Assembly: GCA_002310215.1 (NCBI GenBank)
Contig: DBYR01000013.1
Coordinates: 149,403-213,402, forward strand
Reading direction: 5' to 3'
DNA: 64,000 bases
Origin: Bacteroidales bacterium UBA1181
Lineage (GTDB): Bacteria; Bacteroidota; Bacteroidia; Bacteroidales; Paludibacteraceae
Part shown: positions 52,527 to 60,808 of the stretch, one piece after another
Numbering within the stretch: the first letter of the stretch is position 1
Layout: each line of letters begins with the position of its first letter
The notes under the pieces: generated by a model
What the model saw: only the letters and a program-made list of their open reading frames with translations
Database searches by the model: none
Told to the model about the DNA's origin: nothing
Position numbers and translations under genes: made by a program

Positions 52527-52880
52527 CTATTGAGCGGATGAACTGGTGACGACATTCACGCAAGAATCCTCCATGGCCTGAAGCCGCTGCATCACCTTGT
52601 CATAGACCTGCTCGTACACATCCATGTGGGCCGTGTACCATACGACAGAGGAGTCGAACTCCGCCTCCGTATATTTGTATTTCTCCAATATATGGGAGTA
52701 ATAGAAATTGATCTTATCCGGCTTCTCGACGGGACGCTGGGTAGAGGCAGACTGCACCAGATACTGTTCCACCAAGATGTCCGCCATCTTGTCCTCCGGT
52801 ATAATCGGACGGGACGAGTCGGGCGCACACGACGCAAGCGCCACCATTAGGCCCATTAGGATGATGTATAAGCTTCTCAT
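52527..52880 (-). CDS. DUF4296 lipoprotein
   Basis: This 117-residue protein has a lipobox (VALASC, Cys18) and the DUF4296 body: PEDKMADILVEQYLVQSA, YYSHILEKYKYTEAEFDSS and an amphipathic helix (VYEQVYDKVMQRL). The family is restricted to Bacteroidota and typically lies beside lspA. Function unknown. Its start overlaps the lspA stop by 4 bp; as a lipoprotein it would itself be an LspA substrate. Confidence 0.85.
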   Translation of the reverse strand: MRSLYIILMGLMVALASCAPDSSRPIIPEDKMADILVEQYLVQSASTQRPVEKPDKINFYYSHILEKYKYTEAEFDSSVVWYTAHMDVYEQVYDKVMQRLQAMEDSCVNVVTSSSAQ

Positions 52881-53602
52881 TTCTCTTCAATCGTTGATTC
52901 GACACTCGTATCCTTCGATTCGGCCGCACCTGACAAGTATCGTTTATAATAGAATATCAAGATGACAAAAACGCTCACAGTGATGGCGGAGTCCGCGATG
53001 TTGAAAATCGGGGAGAAGAAGGTAGCGGAATCACCGCCCAACCAAGGGACCCACTCCGGCCATGTGAAGGAGAAAAGCGGGAACTTCAGCATATCCACGA
53101 CTCTTCCACAAAAGAGAGGGGCATACCCTCCGCTTTCGGGCATGAACTCGGCCACTTGCCCCACGCTCGAATTGAAGCAATAACCATAAAAGACACAATC
53201 GATGATATTGCCCGCCGCACCCGCGATGATAGCGGCGATGCTGAGCACATAGCCCAGTTTATAGCCCTTCTTTATCACATGGTGCAGGTAATAGCCCAAT
53301 GCTCCCACCGCAATGATTCGAAATATGGTCAGGATAAACTTGTTGTTTCCCTTGAAGAACTCCATCCCGAAGGCGATGCCGTTGTTCTCCTCAAAACGAA
53401 TGAAGAACCAACTCGTCACCTCGACACTCTCATGCAGGTAGAAGTGCGTCTTCACATAAATCTTCACAATCTGGTCTATCAGCAGGATGCCGAAGATCAA
53501 GGCGGAAGCGTAGATGATTGTCTTTTTCTGATCTGGTTGCACAACTCTAAAATAAAAGCGATTCGAAGCTCCCCAAGGGAAAACATCGAACCGCAATTCC
53601 AC
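52877..53602 (-). CDS. lspA: Lipoprotein signal peptidase (signal peptidase II)
   Basis: The 241-residue aspartyl protease has four TM helices, with catalytic aspartates in AAGNIIDCVFYG and FNIADSAITV. Bacteroidota LspA is longer than the 160-residue proteobacterial enzyme because of an insertion between those motifs, seen here (GQVAEFMPESGGY). The start at 53602 gives an unusual 20-residue hydrophilic lead; a GTG at 53542 just before QPDQKKTI would be closer to relatives. It cleaves prolipoprotein signal peptides. Confidence 0.92.
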   Translation of the reverse strand: MELRFDVFPWGASNRFYFRVVQPDQKKTIIYASALIFGILLIDQIVKIYVKTHFYLHESVEVTSWFFIRFEENNGIAFGMEFFKGNNKFILTIFRIIAVGALGYYLHHVIKKGYKLGYVLSIAAIIAGAAGNIIDCVFYGYCFNSSVGQVAEFMPESGGYAPLFCGRVVDMLKFPLFSFTWPEWVPWLGGDSATFFSPIFNIADSAITVSVFVILIFYYKRYLSGAAESKDTSVESTIEEK

Positions 53603-53609
53603 ATCTTTT

Positions 53610-53996
53610 TTATTTCACGCCACTGTTTTTAGCGTCAATGCATAACGTGGCATGAGGCACGGCGCGTAATCGTTCCTTGGGGATCAATTTGCCCGTTTCG
53701 CGGCAGATGCCGTATGTCTTGTTCTCGATGCGCACCAATGCGGCCTGCAGATGCTGGATGAACTTCATCTGCCTTTGGGCCAGACGGCCAGCCTCTTCCT
53801 TGGTCATCGTCTCGGCACCCTCCTCCAACACTTTGAATGTCGGAGACGTGTCGCACACATCGTTTCCATCCATATTGGCCAAACTGGCCTTCAATAGTTC
53901 GTAATCTCTTTGGGCTGCGGCTAATTTCTCAAGTATAAGCTCTTTGAATTCAGCAAGTTCCGCATCCGAATATCGTGTTTTCTCAGCCATATCCAT
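53610..53996 (-). CDS. DksA/TraR-family protein with reduced zinc finger
   Basis: The 128-residue protein (or 126 from the ATG at 53990) has an N-terminal coiled-coil region, EEGAETMTKEEAGRLAQRQ in the middle and a C-terminal DksA/TraR domain YGICRETGKLIPKERLRAV. The canonical four-Cys finger (CxxC-x17-CxxC) is reduced to one Cys in each half (GICRE and TLCID), so zinc binding is doubtful. The coiled-coil tip acidic residues required for RNA polymerase action in DksA are not evident. It lies 8 bp upstream of lspA, as in many Bacteroidota. Confidence 0.85.
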   Translation of the reverse strand: MDMAEKTRYSDAELAEFKELILEKLAAAQRDYELLKASLANMDGNDVCDTSPTFKVLEEGAETMTKEEAGRLAQRQMKFIQHLQAALVRIENKTYGICRETGKLIPKERLRAVPHATLCIDAKNSGVK

Positions 53997-54030
53997 CAGA
54001 TTTAAAAGTAAAACTTATTGTTTCTTTTTG

Positions 54031-54061
54031 CGAAAATAGATAAATGATGGGGATATGCAAA
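54031..54061 (-). promoter_or_regulatory. Promoter of the dksA-like/lspA operon
   Basis: On the minus strand TTTG (54058-54061), exactly 19 bp, then TATTTTCG (54031-54038). Confidence 0.65.
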
Positions 54062-54165
54062 ACTTTTCATACTTGAATTATTAACAACGATGATTTTATG
54101 ACGCTAAAAAGGGGAACGATTACTCATTTCCCTCCTAAGAGACACATGGGATCGTGCCGCATGAT

Positions 54166-54891
54166 TCAGTCAAACACCTCCCGCAGGACATCCAACGTCT
54201 TCAGGTCCCTAAAATCCTGCAGGTGGATTCGGTAGTAACTAATGATTTGTTCCAGCAGTTCATTCCGCTCTCTTTGGGTGAAGCGGAAGCAGGAGAGGTT
54301 CCGGTAGTTCATCCTACAGAGCACACGTAGGAACTGCGCCTCCCTGTCGCCGACGAACTCCTTGTGTTCCGGTCGCTGGTCGGTATATTCGCCTTGCCTA
54401 AGGTCGAAGAAACGGGCGTCAGACAAGTCACACACATTGGGGCTGAAACCCATGAGGGATGCCAAGCGGACGAGGAAGGCGATGTGGAAATTGCATACGC
54501 CTCGTTCCAGACCGTTGAGGCATCGCACCGACTCCTGAAGGAATTGGAAGAGCAGTTTGTCCGACTCGTTGGTGCGCAACACGTTCGTCAGCATCTCCGC
54601 CAAAAAGAATAGGATGCTGCTTTTGTAGGGGTTGGATACAGCGTCGAGCAAGGGGTAGATGCATTTTATCTCTTTGATGACATTGAGGTCCTGTCCCTCC
54701 TTGACGGTCGCCTCCACCGACAACAAGGAGAGCGGATGAAGCAAAGAGTAGCCCTTCCCGCCCCGTTTGCTTCCCGCCCCATAAAGCAGGAACGAGGCAC
54801 GCCCCATCTCCTCCGTATAAAGTGTCAGCAGGGCGGCATTGTCCCGTATCTTCTTATGGCTTAAAACGATAGCATCCGTCTTGACGAACAT
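54166..54891 (-). CDS. recO: DNA repair protein RecO
   Basis: The 241-residue protein starts at 54891 (MFVKTDAIVLSHKKIRDN); the frame is open to 54960 but that would overlap the next gene. It has the OB-fold N-terminus (LLTLYTEEMGRASFLLYGAG) and a helical C-terminal domain with YRIHLQDFRDLKTLDVL. The zinc-finger cysteines of some RecO proteins are absent. It loads RecA with RecF/RecR. Confidence 0.88.
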   Translation of the reverse strand: MFVKTDAIVLSHKKIRDNAALLTLYTEEMGRASFLLYGAGSKRGGKGYSLLHPLSLLSVEATVKEGQDLNVIKEIKCIYPLLDAVSNPYKSSILFFLAEMLTNVLRTNESDKLLFQFLQESVRCLNGLERGVCNFHIAFLVRLASLMGFSPNVCDLSDARFFDLRQGEYTDQRPEHKEFVGDREAQFLRVLCRMNYRNLSCFRFTQRERNELLEQIISYYRIHLQDFRDLKTLDVLREVFD

Positions 54892-54907
54892 GACCGTTCC
54901 TCCTATT

Positions 54908-55639
54908 CTATTGAACCACGGTGATATGGAAGCAGAACTGACCGTTCTCCTTGATGACAAGGAAGCGGTTCTCGTTTCTCATCTCGCTCACAGTCTTAGT
55001 AAGTATGTTCTGGATGTGTCTGTAGCTATAAGCCCGTCTGTTCGAGTTGCGGAGGAATTCCCAATAGGAGATGTCGAACGATGCGCCGTAGAGGTGGCTG
55101 GTAGTGTCCCTCGTGGCGTTTTTATTTCCCCTGCGCAGACGTTTCTGGCTCTCCTCCGTGCGCAAGGCGGAGGTCAGATACAACGAATAAGCCGGCTGTC
55201 TCCTCTCTTTCAACTTCTGTTGGAAACGCTCGCACAGCTCATTGAGGACCTTAAACGCCTCAGGCGTCAGGTAAGGGTAGGAATATTTTGCCGTTTTCTT
55301 CACGTAGTAGGTGGAGTCCGGCACATAGACCAAAGCCCCGCATTCCACTAAGGAGTCCCTCTCGGCGAGGAAGTCCGCATTTTTCCTATAAGGAGGATAG
55401 AGCCCCATCTCCTTGCCAGCCGCGATGTGCATCTTATTCGGGTCGCGCAGGAAACGGCTTTTTTTCAAGGAATACATCTGGCTCCACCGTCTCTTGGGGC
55501 GGTTGCCCTTACCAGGTTCGTCCAGAGGTTTCTCCTCAGTAAGGTCGGTGTCTGCGGAGACATCTTCACCGAAGAAGTCGCACCCCCCCATGAGAAGGAG
55601 GCAAAACAAAAACACTAATATGTGACGAAACCTAATCAT
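54908..55639 (-). CDS. DUF5715 lipoprotein, M15-like
   Basis: The 243-residue protein has a lipobox LMGGC (Cys20) and resembles the DUF5715 family. TSALRTEESQKRLRRGN leads to SHLYGASFD, where His182 and Asp189 match the SxHxxGxAxD zinc site of M15 D,D-peptidases, and His239 near the C-terminus (FCFHITVV) could be the third ligand. A periplasmic peptidoglycan-hydrolase role is plausible but unproven. It lies 16 bp upstream of recO, in the same direction. Confidence 0.8.
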   Translation of the reverse strand: MIRFRHILVFLFCLLLMGGCDFFGEDVSADTDLTEEKPLDEPGKGNRPKRRWSQMYSLKKSRFLRDPNKMHIAAGKEMGLYPPYRKNADFLAERDSLVECGALVYVPDSTYYVKKTAKYSYPYLTPEAFKVLNELCERFQQKLKERRQPAYSLYLTSALRTEESQKRLRRGNKNATRDTTSHLYGASFDISYWEFLRNSNRRAYSYRHIQNILTKTVSEMRNENRFLVIKENGQFCFHITVVQ

Positions 55640-55641
55640 TC

Positions 55642-56034
55642 CTATTCTTTCCTGAACATTTTAGCTTGGTAGGAGGCTACCAACGCACCCTCCTCGTTCC
55701 TGATTTCCGCCATATAGATGGCGATGGTGCGTTTGAGGGAGATCTCCTTCGCCTCCACGGTGAGGACGCCAGAGGAGACCGCCTTTATGTAATCGATGTG
55801 TCCATCCAGCGAAACCGCCGTCTTCCCCCTCGAGTTCGCGGCGGCCGCCACGACGAAGTCCGCCAAAGTATAGAGGGCACCGCCCTGCACCGAGCCCACG
55901 CCGTTCAGATGGTGCTCTTTGATCTCCATCCGTCCGGTTGCGTGTCCCTCCTCCGCGCTCAACAACTCCACGCCGATGTATTGCACGAATTTATCGTTCT
56001 GAAGAGCGGCTAACGCTCCTTTCGTATAATCCAT
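55642..56034 (-). CDS. PaaI-type hotdog thioesterase
   Basis: The 130-residue protein has the PaaI/YdiI hotdog pattern: HLNGVGSVQGGALYTLADFV (42-61), in which the Gly-Gly-Ala and following Asp are the usual active-site elements, and AVSLDGHIDYIKAV. It would hydrolyse acyl- or aryl-CoA thioesters. Its stop codon is 3 bp from the next gene. It is co-directional with the acetyltransferase-like gene 9 bp upstream. Confidence 0.85.
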   Translation of the reverse strand: MDYTKGALAALQNDKFVQYIGVELLSAEEGHATGRMEIKEHHLNGVGSVQGGALYTLADFVVAAAANSRGKTAVSLDGHIDYIKAVSSGVLTVEAKEISLKRTIAIYMAEIRNEEGALVASYQAKMFRKE

Positions 56035-56043
56035 AAGTAATAT

Positions 56044-57177
56044 TTATTGTTGTGGCATCTCCTTCGAATAGCAACGGCGACGGATGTACGGCTCCTGCTC
56101 GTAATTGCGCCAGATGCGCACCGCATTGGTGTTGCTCTCCAACTGAGGGTTTGTGATTGCATATTTGAAGCCGTTGTCGATGTAGGCCTGCGTCATCTTC
56201 GTATAGTACAACGCATGGATGCCCCGTTTCTGCCAATCGGGATGTACCCCGTTCAGGTACAAGTCGATGGTGTCATTCTCGTGTAACGCCTTGAGAATAT
56301 GATAGAAACCGAGCGGCAAAACCTTCCCTTTTGCTTTTTGGAACGCCTTGGAGAGCGTCGGCATGCTCACACCGAAGGCCACCACGTCGTCGTGTTCGTC
56401 CAGCACGAAGCACACATATTTAGGGTCGACAAAGCTAAAATAGGTCTTAATCAGCGAATCGATCTCCTTGTCCGAAAGCGTCGCGTAGCCATAGAGGTCC
56501 TTGAACGCCTCGTTCAGCACGTGGAACATAGCCTTCCCGTACTTTTTCAGGTCCTTCTTCTTGTCGAAGAAGACCGCCCTCACGTTGTAGCGTTGGGCGA
56601 TACCTTCGCTGACGGCCTTCACCTTTTCGGGTATCTCCGCCACCTTGATGCGGTACTGCACCCAGTCCTCGTCCTTGTTGAAGCCCAGTTGCTCCAGCAT
56701 GGTCGGGTAGTAAGGGTAGTTGTATATGTTGGCGATGGTAGGGAGCTTGTCGAATCCGTCGACCAGCAGGCCCTCCTTGTCCATGTCGTTAAAGCCGAGC
56801 GGACCTTGGATCACTTTCATACCCTTGGAGGCGCCCCATTCAATGACAGTGTCGATCAGCGCGCGGAGCACGTCGATGTCCTCGATGAAGTCCAGCCATC
56901 CGAAGCGGACCTTATCACCCCACTTCTCGTTGGCGACCTTGTTGATGATGCCAGCTACTCTACCAGCCAGCACACCATCCTTATAAGCCAACCAATATTC
57001 CGCCTCGCAGTGGTCAAACGCGGGGTTCACATCCTTCCTCAACACATTCATCTCGTCGAATTCCAACGGCGGGACCCAATAAGCATTGCCTTTATACAAC
57101 TCTTCCGGGAAACGGATGAAGGTCTTCAGATCCTTCTTGTTCTCGACTTTTTTAATTTCAATCATTGACATAGACAT
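56044..57177 (-). CDS. GNAT-like N-acetyltransferase-family protein
   Basis: This 377-residue protein resembles a Bacteroidota family with a C-terminal GNAT-like fold. Seen: FIRFPEELYKGNAYWVPPLEFDE in pieces near the N-terminus, a central QGPLGFNDMDKEG (about 145), YNYPYYPTMLEQLGF and a C-terminal HPDWQKRGIHALYYTKMTQ, which matches the acetyl-CoA-binding RxxGxx loop. The acceptor is unknown. It has a promoter of its own and may head the operon to recO. Confidence 0.75.
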   Translation of the reverse strand: MSMSMIEIKKVENKKDLKTFIRFPEELYKGNAYWVPPLEFDEMNVLRKDVNPAFDHCEAEYWLAYKDGVLAGRVAGIINKVANEKWGDKVRFGWLDFIEDIDVLRALIDTVIEWGASKGMKVIQGPLGFNDMDKEGLLVDGFDKLPTIANIYNYPYYPTMLEQLGFNKDEDWVQYRIKVAEIPEKVKAVSEGIAQRYNVRAVFFDKKKDLKKYGKAMFHVLNEAFKDLYGYATLSDKEIDSLIKTYFSFVDPKYVCFVLDEHDDVVAFGVSMPTLSKAFQKAKGKVLPLGFYHILKALHENDTIDLYLNGVHPDWQKRGIHALYYTKMTQAYIDNGFKYAITNPQLESNTNAVRIWRNYEQEPYIRRRCYSKEMPQQ

Positions 57178-57198
57178 ACGTTGACCTATTCACGTTCG

Positions 57199-57228
57199 CG
57201 AATTTACTCTTTTTTATTTTATATACAA
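57199..57228 (-). promoter_or_regulatory. Promoter of the acetyltransferase-like gene
   Basis: On the minus strand TTGT (57225-57228), 18 bp, then TAAATTCG (57199-57206), 22 bp before the ATG. Confidence 0.55.
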
Positions 57229-57440
57229 CCAATTCGACATAAAGCGGTAGAAGCGCAAGCATTATGCCCCGACGCCCACGAGAAACGCAAGGTTGCCGAC
57301 AACCCAAGCGTACGATACGGCACAAACGAGGAGGCAACGCCAACGCGTGCGTAATCCATTCGAATCGGTCCCGAAGGGAAGTGCCACAATTATTATCAGA
57401 AAAAAAAATCATTATGTTTTTTTTAATCAGTGAAAATGAG

Positions 57441-57448
57441 TATATTTG
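57441..57448 (+). promoter_or_regulatory. -7 box of the HU-like gene
   Basis: TATATTTG, 49 bp before the ATG; TTTT stands 19 bp upstream in place of TTTG. The two divergent promoters are all that was recognised in 57178-57496. Confidence 0.5.
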
Positions 57449-57496
57449 CAACCTGAAATTAAGATTAAGTACGTTATTATAAACAAAGTATTTGAG

Positions 57497-57799
57497 ATGA
57501 CTAAAGCAGATATCGTTAACGAAATTTCAAGGACAACAGGAATTGAAAGAGAAGATGTATTGAAAGTGGTAGAATCTTTCATGCGTGAGGTGAAGCGTTC
57601 TTTATCCAAGAGTGAGGATGTATATTTGAGGGGTTTCGGGTCTTTCATCGTAAAAGCGAGAGCAGAGAAGACCGCCAGAAACATTTCAAAGAAGACATCG
57701 ATTATAATTCCTGCACACAATATTCCGGCATTCAAGCCAGCGAAGACCTTCATGAACGACGTGAAGAAGACAGAGGTAAAAGGTACGAAGAAGAAATAA
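57497..57799 (+). CDS. HU/IHF-family DNA-binding protein
   Basis: This 100-residue nucleoid protein starts at 57497 after TTTGAG. It has TKADIVNEISRTTGI, GFGSF (46-50), a DNA-clamping arm that is shorter in basic residues than HU of E. coli, and IPAFKPAKTFMNDV. A lysine-rich tail (KKTEVKGTKKK) extends the family core. It bends and compacts DNA as a dimer. It lies 36 bp upstream of the tiny mS38-like gene. Confidence 0.92.
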   Translation: MTKADIVNEISRTTGIEREDVLKVVESFMREVKRSLSKSEDVYLRGFGSFIVKARAEKTARNISKKTSIIIPAHNIPAFKPAKTFMNDVKKTEVKGTKKK

Positions 57800-57835
57800 T
57801 CAAATAGATATTAGTAATTTTTAAATTTAACGATC

Positions 57836-57925
57836 ATGCCAAGCGGAAAGAAGAGAAAGAGACATAAAATGTCCACTCACAAGCGCAAAAAGAGACTGAA
57901 GAAGAATCGTCATAAGAAGAAATAA
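57836..57925 (+). CDS. 29-residue basic protein, mS38/AURKAIP1-COX24-like
   Basis: A 29-codon frame begins MPSGKKRKRHKMSTHKRKKR and is about two-thirds Lys, Arg and His. This sequence type is conserved in Bacteroidota between HU-like and rng genes and is annotated as AURKAIP1/COX24-domain protein. Related peptides are small-subunit ribosomal proteins (mS38 in mitochondria, bS22 in mycobacteria), so binding to 16S rRNA is likely, but from family knowledge only. It is followed by a hairpin terminator. Confidence 0.85.
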   Translation: MPSGKKRKRHKMSTHKRKKRLKKNRHKKK

Positions 57926-57952
57926 CGGTCTTAGTTGCGAAAAGAGACGAAA

Positions 57953-57992
57953 GAACAAACTTAAGGCAAGTAACTTAAGTTTGTTCTTTTTT
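57953..57992 (+). terminator. Terminator between the mS38-like gene and rng
   Basis: GAACAAACTTAA (57953-57964) pairs perfectly with TTAAGTTTGTTC (57975-57986), followed by TTTTTT. No separate promoter for rng is visible between it and the ATG at 58014, so readthrough may supply rng. Confidence 0.85.
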
Positions 57993-58013
57993 ATGTTTTA
58001 AAAAATTTAAGTT

Positions 58014-59612
58014 ATGAGTAGCGAATTAGTTATTGACGTTCAAGCGTCGGAAATATCCATCGCCCAACTAGACGACAAGAAGTTGGTTGAGGTGAACAAG
58101 GATAGACGGGACAGCAAATTCTCCGTCGGCGACATATACCTCGCCAAGGTGAAGAAGCTGATGCCAGGACTCAATGCGGCATTCGTTGACGTGGGCTACG
58201 AGAAGGGCGCCTTCCTGCATTACCAAGACTTAGGACCACACTTCCTGACGTTGAATTCGTTCATGAAGGATGCCCTGAGCGGGAAGAAGAAGGGTCTCAC
58301 CCTCTCTCGCTATCAGATCCAGAAGGAAATCCAGAAAGGCGGGAAAATCACGGACCTGCTCACCCAAGGGCAGGAGGTACTCGTGCAAATCGCCAAGGAG
58401 CCAATCTCCACCAAAGGTCCGAGACTGACGGCGGAGATATCCATCGCAGGAAGATTTCTGGTGCTTATCCCGGGGGCGGACAAGGTGTTCGTTTCCCAGA
58501 AAATCAAATCGAACGAAGAACGGAACCGTATCAAACAGATTGTCAGGAGCGTGAAGCCCAAGAACTTCGGCGTCATCGTGCGCACCGTGGCGGAAGGCAA
58601 GTCTGTGGAAGACGTGAACGCGGAGATTCAGACGCTCGTGCAACGTTGGGAGGCCAGCGTGGCAAAGATGAGCAGCGAGGGTAAACTGCCTAAGCTGATT
58701 TATGAGGAGTTCGGACGCACCGTCTCCATCCTCCGCGACATCTTCAACCCTTCGTTCGAAAACATCTACGTGAACGACAAGGTTGTCTACAACGAGGTGC
58801 TGGAGTATGTGGGCGAAATCGCGCCAGAGAAGAGGAACATCGTCAAATTGTACACGGACGACACCCCTATTTTCGACCATTTCTCCGTCACGAAGCAACT
58901 GAAGTCGCTTTTCGGTAGAATCGTCTCCTTCAAAAACGGGGCTTACCTCATCATCGAGAAGACGGAAGCGATGCACGTCGTGGACGTCAACAGCGGCAAC
59001 AAATCGAAGGCCGGGAACGACCAGGAAGCGAACGCCATCGAGGTGAATCTCGCGGCTGCCGACGAATTGGCCAGACAGCTGAGGCTGCGCGACTTGGGAG
59101 GTATCATCGTGGTCGACTTCATCGACATGACCAAGGCGGAGAACCGTCAAGCCCTTTACGACAGAATGAAGGCGAATATGCAGAATGACCGCGCAAGACA
59201 TAACATCTTGCAACTCAGCAAGTTCGGTCTAATGCAAATTACACGTCAACGTGTGCGTCCTGAGATGCACATCGACACGGAGGAGGTTTGTCCGACGTGC
59301 ATGGGAAAAGGAGTTTCCCAACCCTCTATCTTATTTGTGGACACACTGGAAAGTAAGATAGATTATCTTGTAAACATCTTGCATGTCAAGAGTTTCAAGC
59401 TTTACGTCCACCCTTACGTGGCGGCTTACATCAACAAAGGCCTTCCGTTCTTCACGCTGAAGTCCAAATGGAGCAGGAAGTACCATTGCTCCTTCAAGTT
59501 GATTCCGTCACAAAACTTCGCGTTCCTTCAGTACCGTTTTTACGACGGGAAAGGCAACGAGGTGGACCTGACAGAGGAGTCTGAAACGATTCACGAGAAC
59601 GAAGAGGCTTGA
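58014..59612 (+). CDS. rng: Ribonuclease G (Rne/Rng family)
   Basis: The 532-residue endoribonuclease has an S1 domain (about 35-130, FSVGDIYLAKVKKLMPGLN and FVDVGYEKGAFLH), metal-binding catalytic aspartates Asp324 (VVDVNSG) and Asp368 (VVDFIDM), 44 residues apart as in RNase E/G, and the zinc link CPTCMGKG (426-433). The C-terminal small domain is present; the long RNase E scaffold is not. It processes rRNA and mRNA 5'-monophosphate ends. Confidence 0.95.
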   Translation: MSSELVIDVQASEISIAQLDDKKLVEVNKDRRDSKFSVGDIYLAKVKKLMPGLNAAFVDVGYEKGAFLHYQDLGPHFLTLNSFMKDALSGKKKGLTLSRYQIQKEIQKGGKITDLLTQGQEVLVQIAKEPISTKGPRLTAEISIAGRFLVLIPGADKVFVSQKIKSNEERNRIKQIVRSVKPKNFGVIVRTVAEGKSVEDVNAEIQTLVQRWEASVAKMSSEGKLPKLIYEEFGRTVSILRDIFNPSFENIYVNDKVVYNEVLEYVGEIAPEKRNIVKLYTDDTPIFDHFSVTKQLKSLFGRIVSFKNGAYLIIEKTEAMHVVDVNSGNKSKAGNDQEANAIEVNLAAADELARQLRLRDLGGIIVVDFIDMTKAENRQALYDRMKANMQNDRARHNILQLSKFGLMQITRQRVRPEMHIDTEEVCPTCMGKGVSQPSILFVDTLESKIDYLVNILHVKSFKLYVHPYVAAYINKGLPFFTLKSKWSRKYHCSFKLIPSQNFAFLQYRFYDGKGNEVDLTEESETIHENEEA

Positions 59613-59646
59613 CCCCCGCCTCGTAGTCGCAGCTCTGAAAGAACAT

Positions 59647-59686
59647 CGGGCGGCGCCCTCACATCCGTGATGGCGCCGCCCTTTTT
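59647..59686 (+). terminator. rng terminator
   Basis: GGGCGGCGCC (59647-59656) pairs perfectly with GGCGCCGCCC (59671-59680), then TTTTT. Confidence 0.9.
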
Positions 59687-59738
59687 ATTGTCACATGGTG
59701 CGATCCGTCATCTGACCGATCACACATGGCTTCGTCCG

Positions 59739-60236
59739 TTATTTTTTGTCGGTTCCGCCTTCTGACCTTATGTTGAACAGTATAGGTAGCGTATAGGTTG
59801 AGCTCACGTCTTTCCCCCGCATTTGTGCCGGAATCCAATTAGGCATATTCTTCACCACCCTGATGGCCTCTTCGTCCAGTAGGGGATCGGCACTTCTTAT
59901 TACCTTAATGTCATCGATGGAACCATCCTTCTTTATTGTGAACTTCACGAATACCCTGCCTACGATTGATTTAGCCAAGGCTTGCTCCGGGTATTTTATG
60001 TTTTCCTTGAGATATTCCATTAGCTTTTTATGACCTCCAGGAAACTCGGCCTTCTTCTCGACTACCACATGAACTTGATTACTCTCTTCTTCATCCTCTT
60101 CCTCATCCATAATCTGTCGGGGTTCCGCTATCTTAATCTTCGTCTGGACAGGTGGGGCAATTTCCTTTTCCTGGTCGGCCGAGTACACTAAGAGTGGCCC
60201 TGCCATAAATGATAAAAGCAACAATTTCTTTTTCAT
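59739..60236 (-). CDS. TonB C-terminal-domain protein
   Basis: The 165-residue protein has a signal peptide (MKKKLLLLSFMAGPLLVYSA), a short acidic linker (EEDEEES) and a TonB_C domain (about 65-155: AEFPGGHKKLMEYLKENIKY, GRVFVKFTIKKDGSIDDI). Like the protein at 47.2 kb, it lacks the long rigid proline-rich spacer and the ExbD-interacting N-terminal helix, so it may not be a true energy transducer. It is monocistronic. Confidence 0.82.
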   Translation of the reverse strand: MKKKLLLLSFMAGPLLVYSADQEKEIAPPVQTKIKIAEPRQIMDEEEDEEESNQVHVVVEKKAEFPGGHKKLMEYLKENIKYPEQALAKSIVGRVFVKFTIKKDGSIDDIKVIRSADPLLDEEAIRVVKNMPNWIPAQMRGKDVSSTYTLPILFNIRSEGGTDKK

Positions 60237-60310
60237 GATGCATTCAAATTATATTTTCAACAAATGTTCGGATTCCCCGCCAGCATGAGGAAAGAGCGTA
60301 GTACGCCTAA

Positions 60311-60808
60311 TTATTCCTTGATGCTAACGGAAAGGGGGCATTGGACTTCTTTTTCCATCGCCTGAGACAAATATAGTATATATTTATTCTTTCCGGATAA
60401 TATGGATGCATATTTTCTCCGCAGCGCCCCCCGATTCATTCCGTCATATTCCCATCGTGCCACATTGTTTTCAATATATTCCGCGATACGGTTCATTTCC
60501 TCTTGATCACGAATGATACGGTCATGGAACCGTGCCTGCCAGGCGAATGGGAGGTTGTTTCTGCGCGCATAGACGGTGGTCCCGATTTTTATTCCCCGCA
60601 CAATAGATGACAGGTTTTTGGATTGAGGGGAAAGACCGTTTTGCGCAAATTCATAACGAACCGCATTTCCGCAGGTAGAGACGCAATGCTTTGCGTCTTT
60701 GCATGGGGAGACGCAATGCATTGCGTCTCTACGGTGTACCGGAACCGCATTGTATTCATTATTACCAATGAATATAATCAAATGCACATGATTCGGCATA
60801 ATTACCAA
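60311..60808 (-). pseudogene. REP-associated tyrosine transposase (RAYT), 5' part missing
   Basis: The frame begins at the MPNHVHLI motif (HxH of Y1 transposases), which in complete RAYTs lies well inside the protein. A TGA stands directly before the TTG at 60806-60808, so the N-terminal part has been lost and replaced by the end of the gene at 60802. The catalytic Tyr region (RIAEYIENNVARW, about residue 115) is kept. A REP-like element interrupts the frame just after the HxH motif (residues about 25-44) without shifting it. Transposition is unlikely. Confidence 0.75.
60675..60732. repeat. REP/BIME-like element inside the RAYT frame
   Basis: This 58-bp unit consists of two palindromes, AGACGCAATGCTTTGCGTCT (60679-60698) and a 22-bp GAGACGCAATG/CATTGCGTCTC pair (60708-60729), bounded by GTAGAG and CTCTAC. 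An equal-length relative lies at 63061-63118. Confidence 0.85.

Noticed and set aside
56299..57168. 289-codon plus-strand frame opposite the acetyltransferase-like gene
   Set aside because: Shadow frame; the minus-strand protein has family motifs and its own promoter.
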